NCBI GenBank assembly: GCA_021030905.1
Contig: JAGFMI010000005.1
Span: 2,294,001-2,358,000 of the forward strand
Source: Pyrenula massariospora
Lineage: Eukaryota > Ascomycota > Eurotiomycetes > Pyrenulales > Pyrenulaceae
Length of the DNA stretch: 64,000 nt
Direction of reading: 5' to 3'
In this document: positions 1 to 10,243 of the stretch, one piece after another
Numbering within the stretch: the first letter of the stretch is position 1
Layout: the number at the start of each line of letters is the position of its first letter
Made by a program: the position numbers and the translations under genes
Notes under the pieces: generated by a model
What the model was told of the DNA's origin: nothing
Database searches by the model: none
The model's input: the letters and a program-made list of their open reading frames with translations, nothing else

Positions 1-2245
1 ACTGACTCGAGTCCCTTAGCGCTCTCCAGGAATAAGAAAGCATGTCTTTTGGTCCTGCAGACGAGCCGTCAAAGACGTCCTCCGTCTCTCGCTCTGGCGC
101 GTCTACGCACAGGGCTTGTTGACATTTCTCCCACACAGTCTGACAGAGAATGATTAATCGAAGTCCTAGAGATCTACTCGCTGTATCTTGAACGCCAAAA
201 AGCATCTCATTACTGCTAAGGCGAACACAGTAATGCAGGCCGTTGAGTAAGCCGTGCAGTGGAACTGGCTCTGTAGAGGTAGCGAAGGCATCGTCGACCC
301 CAGAAAGCACGCTTTCAAGGGATTGAAGGAGCATACCAAAGAGTTCAGGGTGTGAGGAGTGGACAAGGCTGCAAAGTCTGCCAAAGCCATCTGCATGATC
401 GGCCCTGTTGGTTCGAGAGGACAAATCGGACGCGCAGTGGAACAAATTAGCAACTGTACATGGGGCATTGGATAAAATTTTCAGCGTACTGTATTCTATT
501 ACGCTAGATTTTTTGCTGTCAACCGTAAGTGGCCAACGCAACTTAGAAAGAGCCTGTAAGGCGAGGTCGCGCACATCATCGTAGGGATCGAATAGAAGAT
601 CAACGAGAAGCCTTGCGAAAGACTTTTTCGCCGAAGAGATGTCAATGCCCATATCGGCACCCGTGCCGTCCGGAGAGTCTCCATTCAAGTCTATCAGAAA
701 GAGCAAGATGTTCAGGGCAACCACATGACGCTGGTAAGGGGCAGATGGGTAAAGTTCAGCTTGTATAAACGAAAGATAGTTCTCAAAAAAGGAAGAGTAT
801 GCACTGAGCCTCGATAGAGAGTCTCGTGGGGATTCGTCCTTACGACTTTTCTGCAAGCCTGCTCGCAGGCGACCTATCATATCTTTAGTCAGCGAAATTA
901 GCACACCTCGAATATGAGGGTCATTCGCATCATGAAGACAGCCCAAGCTGCGATAAATGCAGAAAAGCAAGGCTTCGCATATGTCTTTAACTTTTTTCAC
1001 TGAACAGATAACGACATCAAAGGTCTGGATACGAATGATAGGATTACAGTGCTGAAGCAGCGCTTCGGTTGTCCCAACTTGAGCGGCACCTGCAGGCTGA
1101 GATCTGTTTCGAATAGGGTACAATGTATTGAGAGTCTGATCCAGATCTGATTCCATTAGCATCATGGAGCATTCTTTAAAGAGCTGAAACATACTTTCTT
1201 CCAGGACTTTCCCCTTTCTCTTTAAGAATCCGGTTGCAGAAAGTCGGAGCAAAAGTTTGGAATCAACAGATTTGGTTGGATACATTTCAGGCCAAGGAGT
1301 CAGCCTACTAAACAAAGCTATGAAGGCAGGCGGGTCAATCTCGTACAATGTCGGGAAAAGATAAGTGGCCAATTTCCCAACTGCTAGTGGATGGCGTTCA
1401 AGTACTTTCTCCGTGACAGTCACCCACATCGGCAGCTTGTCAGTAGATCCATCGATTACATCAAAGAAAGGATCAACGGTATCTGTCGAACGGAGGGCGG
1501 AAGATATAGTCTTCACCATCTGATTACTAGCTCCGGGAGATTGGCTCTGTATTAGTGACAACAACGCTGTTGCCAAAAGGGAGTGGAGGTTGGTCAGCTC
1601 TGCTGCGGTGAGAGCAAGAGATTGGACTCGACTATCTGCAGCAGCTCCATTATAAACACGATATATCTGATGCTTATAAACGATCCAATCATGGAGGCAC
1701 TGGTCTGAGACAACTTGAATGAATTCGCAGAGTTTTTGTATTGAGAGCCCCGTATTTAGAACCTTTCCAATTATGAATGAACAGATGTTGACCTCTTGAG
1801 AAGGGTGACCTGTTAGAATTGTCTTGATTGCTTTCTGGATCATAAATCCTTGAGCATCCAAGGCTCCTTTGAGAGAGCTGATAGATAATAGCTTTTTCAA
1901 AAGCTCTCGGGCTAGCTTTGACCTTCCACGTTCTGATAACTCCAAAGCGATGTTGAAGGCGGCTGTGAAGACCTCTGATGAAGTTACAAAGTTCCTGACG
2001 TCACCAATAGGAGAGTCAATTGCGGATGAAAGAAACACACTGATTGCGTTGCAAGCGCTCGTTAATTGGCCCTCATCGATTTTTCCTGATTTTACCGTCT
2101 GAAGTATAAGATTCCAGATTTCACGGCTTTTTGGTGCTCTGTTGTAGCCATTCTTGCTCGTGAGGAAATCTTTGAGCGGGCCTTTGCTCATGTCAATCAG
2201 TTGTGTCCGTGACAGCGGAGCTACGCTCAAGATCACACTCTCCAT
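1..2245 (-). CDS. TRM732: TRM732/THADA-family tRNA 2'-O-methylation regulator (partial, C-terminus beyond window)
   Basis: The minus strand stays open from an ATG at 2245 to the window edge, giving 748 residues without an intron. The chain is helical, HEAT-repeat-like and leucine-rich. Near its end it reads GPKDMLSYSWRALRDSS, which matches the hallmark of the DUF2428 domain of yeast Trm732 and animal THADA (there close to ML-YCWR-ESS). In yeast, Trm732 partners the methyltransferase Trm7 for 2'-O-methylation of position 32 in the tRNA anticodon loop, in the cytoplasm. No in-frame ATG is seen upstream of 2245 in the stretch I checked, so this start is preferred. Full-length family members exceed 1,400 residues, so about half is missing here. 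The family call rests mainly on the last 60 residues. Confidence 0.8.
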   Translation of the reverse strand, partial: MESVILSVAPLSRTQLIDMSKGPLKDFLTSKNGYNRAPKSREIWNLILQTVKSGKIDEGQLTSACNAISVFLSSAIDSPIGDVRNFVTSSEVFTAAFNIALELSERGRSKLARELLKKLLSISSLKGALDAQGFMIQKAIKTILTGHPSQEVNICSFIIGKVLNTGLSIQKLCEFIQVVSDQCLHDWIVYKHQIYRVYNGAAADSRVQSLALTAAELTNLHSLLATALLSLIQSQSPGASNQMVKTISSALRSTDTVDPFFDVIDGSTDKLPMWVTVTEKVLERHPLAVGKLATYLFPTLYEIDPPAFIALFSRLTPWPEMYPTKSVDSKLLLRLSATGFLKRKGKVLEESMFQLFKECSMMLMESDLDQTLNTLYPIRNRSQPAGAAQVGTTEALLQHCNPIIRIQTFDVVICSVKKVKDICEALLFCIYRSLGCLHDANDPHIRGVLISLTKDMIGRLRAGLQKSRKDESPRDSLSRLSAYSSFFENYLSFIQAELYPSAPYQRHVVALNILLFLIDLNGDSPDGTGADMGIDISSAKKSFARLLVDLLFDPYDDVRDLALQALSKLRWPLTVDSKKSSVIEYSTLKILSNAPCTVANLFHCASDLSSRTNRADHADGFGRLCSLVHSSHPELFGMLLQSLESVLSGVDDAFATSTEPVPLHGLLNGLHYCVRLSSNEMLFGVQDTASRSLGLRLIILCQTVWEKCQQALCVDAPERETEDVFDGSSAGPKDMLSYSWRALRDSSQ

Positions 2246-2820
2246 CTTGTTAGTTGAAAATAGAGCGGATTTATGCTTTTGTAAGAGCCCCGAATAATCG
2301 GAGGCTGGCAGTCTAGTTAGTGGCAACTCTGTCCGATTTGATCGAGTGTTTATAGTTTGGGATAGTGTAATGTGAGTTGTGGGATTAAATTTTGAGTAGG
2401 GTAAGTGAAGTATCTGCCTCGCAGCGCCAGGCGGCTGACCCCAGTGTTCACTTGACATTACGGAGAACGAATACATCAACGCAAACGGCTTGTCCATGAT
2501 CAAAGATCCAGCAATGACCTGCAAGAGGATCCATGATCCGCTTCTGATAGGGTCAAGGTGGGTTTCTTATGAATGTGCGAATTGGTAGAAGTGCGTCGTA
2601 TATTTCGATCCAGGGTTGGTTCCATCCAATTTGAATGGAAGGTTTTCTTCCGGAATCGGCAAAACTATTCTCCCCGCATCTCGGCGCGGTCCGAATGATG
2701 CAAAGAAATTTTTGACTAGCAGACAGGAGCGCACCCATGAAGCCAGCATTGTAAGACGCGAAATAGACACCGACTGTCCGCGGCTTGTTCGTTTCATCTC
2801 TCTTCCTTTTCTAATTCGTC
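2246..2820. promoter_or_regulatory. Divergent intergenic region between TRM732 and TIM23
   Basis: This 575-bp stretch has no convincing coding frame. It must carry the promoters and leaders of two genes that point away from each other. A pyrimidine-rich run (ctctcttccttttc, about 2800-2813) lies just before the TIM23 start. No specific factor site can be assigned. Confidence 0.4.
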
Positions 2821-3538
2821 ATGTCCATCTGGGACACCCTCACCGGCCGCAAGTCAAAACCCTCTTCCTCAGGCGAGACTATTACCTCAGAACCAACCAC
2901 CACCTTCAACACTGCCGCCTTCGACCCTTCGACTGCTTCTCAAGATGCTACTTCGTTCCTCACCGCTAGTTCTCTACCAGACGCTTCTCAACTTCATCCT
3001 CTAGCGGGTCTCAATCAGCAAACTCTCGATTACCTCTCTCTCGACGAATCTGTCCTCTCCGACCTTCCTGGCTCACGATCGGCGCTCCCCTCGAGAGGCT
3101 GGTCAGACGACTTGTGCTATGGCACTGGTACTACGTATCTGACTGCCCTAACGATGGGCGGAGTTTGGGGTTTGATCGAGGGTGCGAATCGGGTGCCAGC
3201 AGGCTCGCCACCAAAGTTACGATTAAACAGTATACTAAATGGCATGACAAGGAGAGGGCCCTTCTTGGGAAATACTGCTGGTGTTGTCGCGATGGTTTAC
3301 AATGGGATAAATTCAACGATCGGGTATTATAGAGGAAAGCATGACGCGACGAACAGTATCGTGGCTGGGGCACTGAGCGGAATGATTTTCAAGAGCACCA
3401 GGGGGCTAAGGCCAATGATGATTTCTGGAGGAGTTGTCGCAAGCGTTGCCGGCTCATGGGCGGTGAGTAAAATCCTGATCCAGAATCCTTTTCATTCACT
3501 AAGAAGTTTCCAAGGTCACACGAAAAGTTCTTTTCTAA
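2821..3538 (+). CDS. TIM23: Mitochondrial inner membrane translocase subunit TIM23
   Basis: Two exons, 2821-3462 and 3515-3538, encode 221 residues, the usual length for Tim23 (222 in yeast). The intron is 52 bp (gtgagt, branch cactaag, ag). The second exon holds only seven codons plus stop and restores the conserved end WAVTRKVLF. The first ~95 residues are the hydrophilic intermembrane-space domain with the PLAGLNQQTLDYLSLDE segment. The rest has the glycine-rich transmembrane segments of the Tim17/22/23 family (GVWGLIEGANR, RGPFLGNTAGVVAM, NSIVAGALSGMIF). Tim23 is the central subunit of the TIM23 complex, which imports presequence proteins across the inner membrane. Reading through the intron gives a false 295-residue protein. 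Confidence 0.95.
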
Positions 3539-4114
3539 ACATCTGTATTAATACATGCAAGAAGATGGCAGAGTCGGAAGACGTTTTCCACTTGGAATAC
3601 TCATTGAAGAATCGCATTGTCGTAACGGCGTTTGAATTGTTGGACTCAAGCAAAGACCTCTTAGAACCACACTCTGGCGTCGAGAGCAGAGCTTGTCTGC
3701 ATGTTTAACAAATGGCTTTGGGATCTCCGGATTATACTAGTATATAGTGAAGTGAATCATTGCATGATCCTCTGCGGATGCTGCAAACTCCCGAAAAGCC
3801 TCTCGTTACGCACATATGTGAATATTGCTACGTTCTCAAGTTCCCAGCCTGTGTGATATCACGGTCTCAGCCGAAGTTGACCCATCTCTTTCCTTTTTGA
3901 AAGCCCTCCTAGTTTCCGCTGAGGGGCAGGCCATCGCTTCTTTGCTCCTTGCAACATGGGCGTCGAAGATCTGCCATCACTGGCGCTGGGATATTAGACA
4001 TCACCGCGGTGGTAGAACTCTAGCATCAATTTGAGAATTGCTTGACTAGCGTCGTTCGCTTTGAGGACTAAATGCCGTGGTTGGGTTTTTTAGAATAAAT
4101 GACCAGATAGCTGA
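3539..4114. other. Convergent 3' intergenic region, no gene seen
   Basis: TIM23 and NIP7 run toward each other here, so this stretch carries their 3' untranslated regions and terminators. Short open frames inside it have no recognisable protein features. Confidence 0.4.
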
Positions 4115-4782
4115 TCAAGTAGTGAACAGCGTATCCTCCTGCAGATGATCAGCATATACATAAATCGATACCAATGGTTTCTCACCTCTCTGAGATACTC
4201 TCCAACATCGCCCTGCCTGAAAGCAACAATACTGGTAGGATCCAGCTTCCTAGCTTGGGCTGTAGACCTCGCAGTCAGGCCAAAACCCTGGCGCTCCAAC
4301 TTAGTAGCGATCCGTCAATGCGGCCGGGAGATGCAAACCAATGGAGTATCATTCGTCATAGATAAGACTATAACACCTTGATGCTCAGGGCAATCTTCGC
4401 TCCACCGCCCAACGTTCGCTTTGACTATATGCCCACCGTACAGAAAAGGCATTTCGCCATTCGGTTTTATCCAGATTTTATGCCTAGCGTGGGGCACGAT
4501 GATGTCCAGAGCAGTAATATGCAATCTGAATTTCCCAGTTTTTGTGATTTTGCCAATGCAAGTCCCCAGCGACAGGATCTCATGTCGAGGTATTGAGGTA
4601 GCAAGATTTGCAATGGAGAGCCGTACATAATATACACGAGAGGAATTCAGTCGAAAGGTGAAACGGTCTTCGTCGGAGGAATCTTCAGAGGACGGGGCGA
4701 TGAGATTCGTGAGAGAACGTCCGGTATAGTTTGCCAACTTTGAAAAGACGGTTCGCGTCTCTGCTTCAGTCAGTGGGCGCAT
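4115..4782 (-). CDS. NIP7: 60S ribosome biogenesis factor NIP7
   Basis: Three exons (4339-4782, 4186-4287, 4115-4138) give 189 residues. The start MRPLTEAE is the conserved NIP7 start. An upstream in-frame methionine at 4947 would add a proline- and glycine-rich extension that the family lacks. Conserved segments follow in order: VFSKLANYTGR, YYVRLSIANLAT, LSLGTCIGKITKTGKFRLHITALD, and the C-terminal PUA part with FGLTARSTAQARKLDPTSIVAFRQGDVGEYLRE. The last exon has only seven codons plus stop (EDTLFTT). Introns are 51 and 47 bp, the first with a perfect CTACTAAG branch site. An acidic insertion SSEDSSDEDR lies near residue 35. NIP7 acts in nucleolar pre-rRNA processing and 60S assembly. Confidence 0.95.
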
Positions 4783-5504
4783 CTTGCGTGGTAGGAGTCT
4801 TTGCTGAAGCTCAGACCTGATGTGTGGACCAAAAATGTACGCCCGCAATCTTGGCGGGCGTGGCGGGGCACGGGCCGGGGAGGTCCCCCCCGTGCCCCCT
4901 TCACATGTCTTAGCCGTACCTACCTCCTGATAAAACGCTACGGACACATCGTAGATACCTACCTAGGTAAGTGGACAAGGTATATACATGTCACAAGTGG
5001 TAAGCGACCAAAGACTACCAAGACGCCAAATGTCACATTGTTCGTCCTTTGCTACATTATGGTGTAATCAAATTTCTATCTAGATTCCTTTCACGGAGCC
5101 AACCTATTCGTTGACCTGTGTACTCTTTAGTTTTTATCGAGCATTTCGACCAGCTCAGTAACGCTATAATCATACAGCCTCCCGTATGTATCTCCTCGCA
5201 TATAAAACATGCGCCTCTGTCAGATCTCGTCTCAGATAGAAGAGATGGTGAAAGCATAAAGTCTGCAGCCCCTGGGTTTTCCTCAAAACTATCTTCAGGA
5301 CGTTGTGTGCCCTACCAAAATTCAAATCGATCTCATATGTTCGAAGAGTGTTCGCAAAATTCCTACTGATGCACCACCATTGAGCCGTGGATGTTCCATA
5401 ACACGCCTCGTCGCCTTGTCAGACCTTTCGTCACTTGTGGCCTGTGAGTTCAACCCGGCCAATCTCTTTCCTGCGCAAGACTGCTGTAATCTAGCAGAGC
5501 ACCA
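4783..5504. other. NIP7 upstream region and 3' region of the rhodopsin-domain gene
   Basis: No supported gene. The stretch next to NIP7 includes a GC-rich block around 4845-4900 (cggggcacgggccggg) and should hold its promoter. The remainder is the 3' flank of the next gene. Short overlapping frames on both strands lack family features. Confidence 0.35.
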
Positions 5505-6933
5505 TCAAACATGAGCCGGATACCATCGCCTATCGCGATCAACGGCAAACCCACTCTGCACATGAATCTGTCCCGGCCTCTCGGGTACCTCCATCGGCAT
5601 ACTCGGCGGCATCTGCATGTTATAGTCGGTGAGTGACCTCGGGTACTCTGCCGAATACGCCCCTCCCTTGATTTCAGAATAAGAGTCGCCTTCACCGCCT
5701 CTAAGCGTGCGGGAGCTGGCAGTAGAAGTGTGCGAGCGTGAGGATGAGGTGCGCCATGATCGGACGGTGCTGAGAAGCGACCTGACGGAAGCTGAGGGTC
5801 GAGAGACGAGGCTCTGGAGGGTGGGAAGGCATGCAGCGATTAGGGCCACGCCAGTTTCGATCATACTCCAGTAAAGGAGTACCGTAAGGGTCACTAGGCA
5901 GAAGACGTCAAAAGTAATTCTCAAACAAGAGAAGGGTGTGCGTACAATCGACATCTGTATGTGCAGCGTATCCTCCCGTAGAGATTTGCTCCTGCACGAT
6001 AAGCCTTACTACAGCAGCTGCAAGTGACCTAAAAGTGTTGTTTAGCGCATATCCGTCGTGTGATAGGAGTAGACGTACATGGCCGCAAGTAACAAGATGC
6101 CAGTCACGCTAAGCTTTTTGGACTTTCTCATGTTTAGAGTCCAAACCTAATAAAACATTTAGCCAGACCCTTGTCTCCGTGATGAAGCAGCGGCCTTACC
6201 ATTGGAATGGGCAAAAGCCAAACCCAAATATCAGTCAGTAGGTCTGAGATCATCAGAGCATCCAACCGAGTATTCGTATCGCATTTCATGATCTCGCCTA
6301 GAGGACCCCATGGATACGTGAAGTGTTTTCCGCAGCCGAATATTGTCGCAAAGAAAAACGCGACAGTCCAAAGTCCACAAATTATCAGTGACACTTTGGT
6401 TACAATGTCGAATGGCGATCTCTTGTTGACCACGAACAGCCGCCGGTAAAGGAAGATACAACTGAGCTTGATACATCCATTTGCTGGGACCATCAGGAGC
6501 CATGTTATCCAGTCCAGCTTATCCCGCCAGTTAGCACGCCAGAAGACTAGATTTCAAGGATTCCATTACCAGTTCGACCAAGCGCTGTTTCGAGCCAAGG
6601 GTTGTAAGCTGGGTCATTGGAGTTGCGCCTGGCATCTGCGGAGTTTCGTACCCCAGGCTTTTCTTAGCAACACCGTAAATGAGGCATATTCCCATTGCCA
6701 TGTTGAATACCTAGCATATCCGTTGGAATTGCTCAGGTGAAAACTGGGTTCTTTTGACGTACCAGGGCAGCCAGAATGAACCAATCATCTGCACCAACTC
6801 CGATGTGCTTGAAAGACCGAAGCCAGAAACGAGAAGCAACCACAATGATACCGACAATGGGAATAACGATGCCCGCAGCCATCACTTCCCCTGCGTAAAC
6901 AAATGGGATCCTTAATTCCGAGAATGGCGCCAT
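5505..6933 (-). CDS. Fungal rhodopsin-domain (Pth11/SAT5-like) seven-helix membrane protein
   Basis: Six exons (6763-6933, 6570-6710, 6200-6517, 6079-6146, 5946-6028, 5505-5893) join in phase to 389 residues. The introns are about 50 bp each. Seven hydrophobic helices can be followed. Signatures of the fungal rhodopsin-like domain are RFWLRSFKHIGVGADDWFI after helix 1, CIKLSCIFLYRRLF in helix 3, SDLLTDIWVWLLPIPM, then VWTLNMRKSKKLSVTGIL, and YWSMIETGVALIAACLPTL in helix 7. The C-terminal ~110 residues are a polar serine-rich tail. There is no CFEM domain at the N-terminus. Members are plasma-membrane sensors of mostly unknown ligand, and some sit in secondary-metabolite clusters. It lies 1.7 kb from the peptide cluster, and any link is inference. 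Confidence 0.85.
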
Positions 6934-8589
6934 TGTGTGTACGACTCAAGATCGAGGGCTTGTGTCTAGTTCAGAGACAAAGCGAAAGTATACTGTACCT
7001 TGCGCAGAGGCGCTGAAGGTTTAAGGCACATTGCATGCTGCTATTGTTAGAGTTATCACCTTACCTCAAGATCTCCAACTTGTGAGAAGAGCGCTGATCA
7101 CTGCTTGGGACGGCCTGCTAAACACATGGCTTGACAAGAAGACATGTATCGCCCACGGCAGGATAGGCTAGCAGGGAGGCAAAAATGCCGGTTTCGAGAG
7201 AATGCCAGGCTTGACATTTTACTGTAGGCATCGAATTCTAGGAAAGACGATCTGTGGCGAGGGACAGAAAAGGTGTGGAAGAGTTTCAAAACTTCCGCCC
7301 CCAAAAGACCCGCTCCGCTGCCCCGCTAATAATCGACAAGAGCAACCCCCAAACACGATCGTCACCACCTGAGCCGAGTTCCTCATATCGGGGCCGTTGT
7401 GCCGGACTTCTTCTAGCTGAAGGGCCCATAAGTTCATCATTGTCAGACACGCTGTGCCGGCTCGGCGAGATGTGGCGGGGGCTCAAGCTTCGCCAATTGC
7501 GCCATCAGCGCCCACCAGACGCCACCAGAACGCCTCGAAGTGGATCATGAAGCCGGCAGAGCACTATTTGAGAACTAGCAATCCTAGGATTCAAAAGTTC
7601 AAGATTTGACCGCTCACAGACGATCACTACTCTGGAAGAGTATACGCTAAAATGGTCAACCCAGCGCCTGCGCCGTTGGAACCAACCGATGGAGAGGTCC
7701 GTACTGACACAAAACTCTAGCGTGGTTTATGAGCTCCAGTCAGCCTTGGAAGCGATGCCGTTCATAAAGAGGAATGTCTTAACGACATCACAAGATACAG
7801 TTGGATATAGGTTCCAATGGATGTACCGATACATGGCCTAGCCTTTTAGTTTATCAGATACCGTCCCATCCCGCCTTCCTTCCCCTTCGTATTCTATAGC
7901 CGCAGAGGTAGAACGCTTGACGACATTATGCAGCGAATACTCTGTTATCTACTTATCGGAAGATGCGAATTTATAGAACGCTCTATTGACTGAGTCATGT
8001 CAGCCTCCGGCCTCAGTGAATCACATCGTTCAGGGTAGCAATCAACCCACTTAACAACCTGTAGAAGTTTTATGGCCAGAGATTCGGCCGATATCCATTG
8101 CACACAATAGCAAGGTTTCAAGTCTATTTTCCTTAGTTGTTTTAGCCCCCATTGGTGACCTCACTACCGGTAGCGTGGAGGCCGAAATGACGTGCAGTCC
8201 CAAGAACGCCACGCACAAAGCGCTTAAGGTACACAACGTTCGCCTGTCCCACCCTAAACCCGAGGACCCTGAGTTCGCGTTTCAACTTCTCAATTATCGT
8301 CGGACGAATCGCGAGCTCTTGCGCTTACATCAACGGTGCAGAAAGTTTACGACGCCACAGAGTCATCTCACCGCTTAGTGAGTCGGCAGTCCAGCTTTGG
8401 TTGGTGGTTCGGTGAAGATGCGAATATCGTGGGGGCCGTCTAGCCTTTTCCGTGGAGGATATGGATATTCGGGTAAGACAGCTACGACGATAATCCTAAG
8501 TGGCAGGATCGGGCGCCGTAGTCAAGCTCCGTCGCATCTCTCAATGATGGTGATTTGGAATAAACCGAAAACAGCCGTCTTTTGGTCAT
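6934..8589. other. 1.66-kb intergenic region, no supported gene
   Basis: This holds the upstream region of the rhodopsin-domain gene and the 3' flank of the methyltransferase gene. A very short frame starting MVNPAPAPLEPTDGE at 7651 could be the first exon of a lost gene, but nothing recognisable follows. All other frames are short and overlap on both strands. Confidence 0.35.
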
Positions 8590-9435
8590 TTAATCTGGTT
8601 TCCGCGCCGTACAAACAATCCTTGGAATACAAAGGGCAGCTCCACTTGTGGACTCTTTGTAGGCTTGCCCAATGAGCTTGTAGAATGTGAGGGCCGCTTC
8701 CTTTTTACCAATCTTTGCTAAGCCTGATGCAAACTCCTCCATGGTGAGTAAGTGCTGTTCGTTGAAAGCTCGGATCATGTCATCCTTGTCTCCATAATAT
8801 TCGACGTTTGCGCTTGCAAATCCTTCTGCCTCCAAAAACTTGGGGATTTGAACTGTCCAGTCATGTCTTCCATTCGACCAGGACATTTCTCGGATCCGGT
8901 CTAGCGAAGGAGCCGACAACGACGGATCAATTTTTTTAACATGCATGTTGACGCAGTCGAGTTCGTCCCACTGAAGAAACCCCCCAGGTTTCAGCAGTTT
9001 TAGAAGGTTGCGAATGACTTGGCCAGCCTGTCCGACTCCTTGGATAACAAGGACTAACAACCTGACATGAACGAAATCGTATTTGCCGACTAGATCGGTC
9101 GGAACGTCGTCAAAGATATTCCATTCTCGAAGAGTGATATTAGGAGGCAGCCATTTTTGATGTGGAGCTTGGGCGAGGTCAATATCAAAGCAATCTAGTT
9201 GTACACCTGGCGATTCCCGAGCGACCTCGATTGGCCATATTGCGGTACCGGTTGCCACATCAGCGATCTTGCTCCCGGTATTGATGGGGATAGACGGGTG
9301 ACAGTTGAATTTCAAAGCATCTTTCCACAGATAAAACTGAAGATTCAAGCGGCAGGCGGCAGCATGACTTCGATCCAGCATGTACCCACGGCCATCAGCC
9401 AGGGTGAAGTCTGTTTCGGATTGGCTTTCTGCCAT
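8590..9435 (-). CDS. LaeA-like SAM-dependent methyltransferase (UMTA type)
   Basis: A single exon of 281 residues. The fold order is that of the class I methyltransferases common in fungal secondary metabolism. The short N-terminus ends in LNLQFYLWKDAL. Motif I is IADVATGTAIWPIEVA (in most relatives LDIGTGTG-W, so two glycines are replaced by alanine here). Motif II is VQLDCFDIDLAQAP, and the post-I region is ITLREWNIFDDVP, followed by YDFVHVRLL and LLKLLKPGGFLQWDELD. The C-terminus has the AYKESTSGAALCIPRIVCTARKP ending. It points away from the peptide precursor and shares its 0.8-kb promoter region, which suggests co-regulation. Dikaritin clusters often include an N-methyltransferase, but the substrate here is inferred, not shown. 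A general regulatory LaeA-like role is an alternative. Confidence 0.85.
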   Translation of the reverse strand: MAESQSETDFTLADGRGYMLDRSHAAACRLNLQFYLWKDALKFNCHPSIPINTGSKIADVATGTAIWPIEVARESPGVQLDCFDIDLAQAPHQKWLPPNITLREWNIFDDVPTDLVGKYDFVHVRLLVLVIQGVGQAGQVIRNLLKLLKPGGFLQWDELDCVNMHVKKIDPSLSAPSLDRIREMSWSNGRHDWTVQIPKFLEAEGFASANVEYYGDKDDMIRAFNEQHLLTMEEFASGLAKIGKKEAALTFYKLIGQAYKESTSGAALCIPRIVCTARKPD

Positions 9436-10243
9436 TGTGGCTAGTCATCGGGTGTCCTGAAGTAGAGAATCAAAGCGAAACAGACAAGATTTCTTCCGCC
9501 TTGGATAGGTGATATTGTGTTTTGGGGCAAAGATTTCAGAAGTCCATGGTGCCTCACGGGAAGGTTGAATCAAAAGTCAAGTCATTTCGGTCAGAAAAAG
9601 CTGATGTCAGATGCTTGGCAGGGCAAACCCCATTTGGGCAATTGGGAAACGCACTTTGTATCTTAGATGCAGTCCAATCAGAAAATCGCCGATAGTTCTG
9701 CCGGCTCTTGCCCCCTTCCACATTTCCACTACGAAAGGAGAGTGACTTCGACTCGTTGTAGTGGTTGGGCTAAAACGAGGCGAACGGACTCTGGTCTACC
9801 CAGCCAGGCGCCGTTCATGCCGTCGAGAGGGCCACCTTTAGCGGATGTCTGAGCGGGTCCCTGCCGTTGTTAATATCTGGCTCTCAGCCAACCTCTTGAA
9901 CATGGGGTGGACCACTAAGACCTCTCACCGCGCTCCTGCCCTTCGATTTCCAGCATGGTGGCACAGACAGTGTATTCGTCGAAAGCGAGCCGCCCAACCG
10001 TTGAAATGCCGGTGGACTAGTGAGCTCCGAGAGCTGGTTCCGGACAAGATGCTTCAAAGCAGCGACGGATATGACAGAATATTGGCCAGGAGCATGCTTC
10101 GTGGCACGTAAGACCTCTTTCGAGGACATTGCAACACAAAATGATATATTCTTATTCCTTGAATCGCATTGTACTTCTATCACAAGCCGCAACAAAACCG
10201 AGTGTTCTATTACTATCAGAATTTCGTACCACCAGCTTCAAAG
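9436..10243. promoter_or_regulatory. Shared divergent promoter of methyltransferase and peptide precursor
   Basis: This 0.8-kb stretch separates two divergent genes of the putative peptide cluster. It shows no convincing coding frame or conserved exon. It is the natural place for a common regulatory site, but I can identify no motif. Confidence 0.4.
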
